From assembly GCF_028751035.1 (NCBI RefSeq), contig NZ_CP063533.1, forward strand, positions 1,302,001-1,366,000: a stretch of 64,000 bases of DNA, written 5' to 3'. The translations under genes were made by a program, and so were the position numbers. Source of the DNA: Helicobacter winghamensis ATCC BAA-430 (GTDB lineage Bacteria; Campylobacterota; Campylobacteria; Campylobacterales; Helicobacteraceae). A model generated the notes under the pieces. The model did no database searches, was not told the origin of the DNA, and saw only the letters and a list, made by a program, of their open reading frames with translations. Below, piece after piece: positions 63,223-64,000 of the stretch (the stretch's first letter is position 1; the number at the start of each line of letters is the position of its first letter).

Positions 63223-64000
63223 CTACTGAAGTAGTCTTAAGATATTTTGTTGTGTTGCGTTTGATTGACTTAACGCATAGCTACCAGCTTGAGCTAGAAT
63301 GTTTAGGTTAGAGTAGTTTGCAGATTCACTTGCAAAATCCACTTCTCTAATACCAGATTCTGCTGACTTCACATTCACTTGAGTGATTGTGATGTTGTTG
63401 ATTGTTGATTGCATTTGTTGTTGCACAGAACCCAAGTCTGAACGGATAGCATCTAGTTGCTTGATTGCGGATTCTGCGATATCCATTACTAGCATCGCGC
63501 CTTTAAGCGTTGTTACACCACCACCTAGTGCATCTCCAGCTTGTCCAACAAATGTATTTCCTAAATTTGCGTTTGCTCCAATAGCTGATTTAACATCCGC
63601 ACCAAAGACGCCTTTTGTTTCTCTTAGAGATGTAGTAGTTTGTGCAATTGAAGTATCACTAAAGAATGCGCCACCAGAAACTTTCATATCGCTTGCACCA
63701 AGCTTGGTTAGAGTTAAAGAACCAATATTTGTTGTTGAGAAACCATCTCCAATAATGTCTGATCCTGACGCACCTGAAACTGTAATCGCTCTACCATCTG
63801 TTGAAGTTAGGATTAGCTTACCATCTTCAGAGAGAGATGCTTCGACACCTGTTTCTTCTTTTCTTGAATTGATAGCTTGAATAAGTCTTCCATCTGCGTC
63901 ATTTTTCTGGACACCTGTAATATCACCAATTCTTACACCATTGATAGTTAAACTTACAATGTCTCCCTCAGCAATAGAATCCGCACCAATACTTTGCACA
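63223..64000 (-). CDS. Flagellin, C-terminal part
   Basis: The last 258 residues of a flagellin; the gene runs off the right edge. The helical C-terminal D1/D0 region (about the last 110 residues: AMLVMDIAESAIKQLDAIRS, GSVQQQMQSTINNITITQVN, ILAQAGSYALSQSNATQQNI, ending LRLLQ) is fully conserved, and the beta-rich part before it (LTSTDGRAITVSGASG) belongs to D2/D3. Helicobacter has two flagellins, FlaA (sigma-28) and FlaB (sigma-54); without the promoter I cannot tell which this is. Confidence 0.93.
   Translation of the reverse strand, partial: VQSIGADSIAEGDIVSLTINGVRIGDITGVQKNDADGRLIQAINSRKEETGVEASLSEDGKLILTSTDGRAITVSGASGSDIIGDGFSTTNIGSLTLTKLGASDMKVSGGAFFSDTSIAQTTTSLRETKGVFGADVKSAIGANANLGNTFVGQAGDALGGGVTTLKGAMLVMDIAESAIKQLDAIRSDLGSVQQQMQSTINNITITQVNVKSAESGIREVDFASESANYSNLNILAQAGSYALSQSNATQQNILRLLQ

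Noticed and set aside
1-64000. CRISPR array, rRNA operon or replication origin
   Set aside because: No regularly spaced short repeats, no rRNA sequence, and no dnaA gene or DnaA-box cluster were noticed.

Overview
The window is about 64 kb of low-GC chromosome from a Campylobacterota bacterium, most likely a Helicobacter species other than H. pylori (an enterohepatic type; the species cannot be fixed from sequence alone). Four things point there: gene order matching H. pylori blocks (nadK-recN-NFACT; fabG-acpP-fabF-accA; pgbA-like-glcD; fabZ-lpxA-clpX-mreB-mreC; thrB-ylxR-infB-rbfA-rimP); sigma-54 (GG-N10-GC) promoters in front of flagellar genes; a tmRNA whose tag ends in YAPAYAKAA; and futalosine-pathway-type UbiA/MqnP. 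No rRNA, insertion sequence, prophage or CRISPR array was seen.

Layout. 1-1024: start of a phosphate ABC transporter operon (pstS, pstC) with a lobe-swapped PstS. 1112-6746: sigma-54-driven flgL, a YuiF/NhaC-type antiporter with kdsD, and a YceI protein. 6885-11780: nadK, recN, an NFACT-family gene, a small unknown and a sigma-54-driven outer-membrane barrel. 11790-17145: yaaA, the fatty-acid block fabG-acpP-fabF-accA and a flavoprotein. 17125-28154: accessory region built around a type I restriction-modification operon hsdM-hsdS-RT-hsdR. The RT is a reverse transcriptase of the defence (UG/Abi-like) kind. A second hsdS sits beyond ssrA, panB and ruvB and shares a 633-bp near-perfect repeat with the first. 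28351-30348: a dCache chemoreceptor. 30384-34797: a compact eight-gene operon with an unusual P1B-type ATPase (SCA in place of CPC), an HMA-like protein, a ferritin-like protein and small glycine-rich membrane proteins; this resembles ferrosome (fez) iron-organelle clusters. 34960-41633: envelope and shape operon pgbA-like-glcD-fabZ-lpxA-clpX-mreB-mreC. 41783-42674: a sigma-54-driven unknown and two tRNA genes. 42721-44707: actP/yjcH acetate uptake. 44898-54470: an eleven-gene operon from comEC to ribD. 54502-58125: a universal stress protein and clpB with a near-consensus promoter overlapped by an HspR-like box. 58130-61054: an XRE regulator divergent from an autotransporter, with repeated operators between them. 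61271-64000: flgG and flgF under sigma-54, a toxin-gene relic, and the 3' part of a flagellin gene.

How the parts work together. Most of the window is housekeeping or motility. The two regions that stand out as possible undescribed systems are the reverse transcriptase lodged between hsdS and hsdR, with its linked spare hsdS for specificity switching, and the ferrosome-like metal operon. All family assignments come from reading motifs; no database search was possible.
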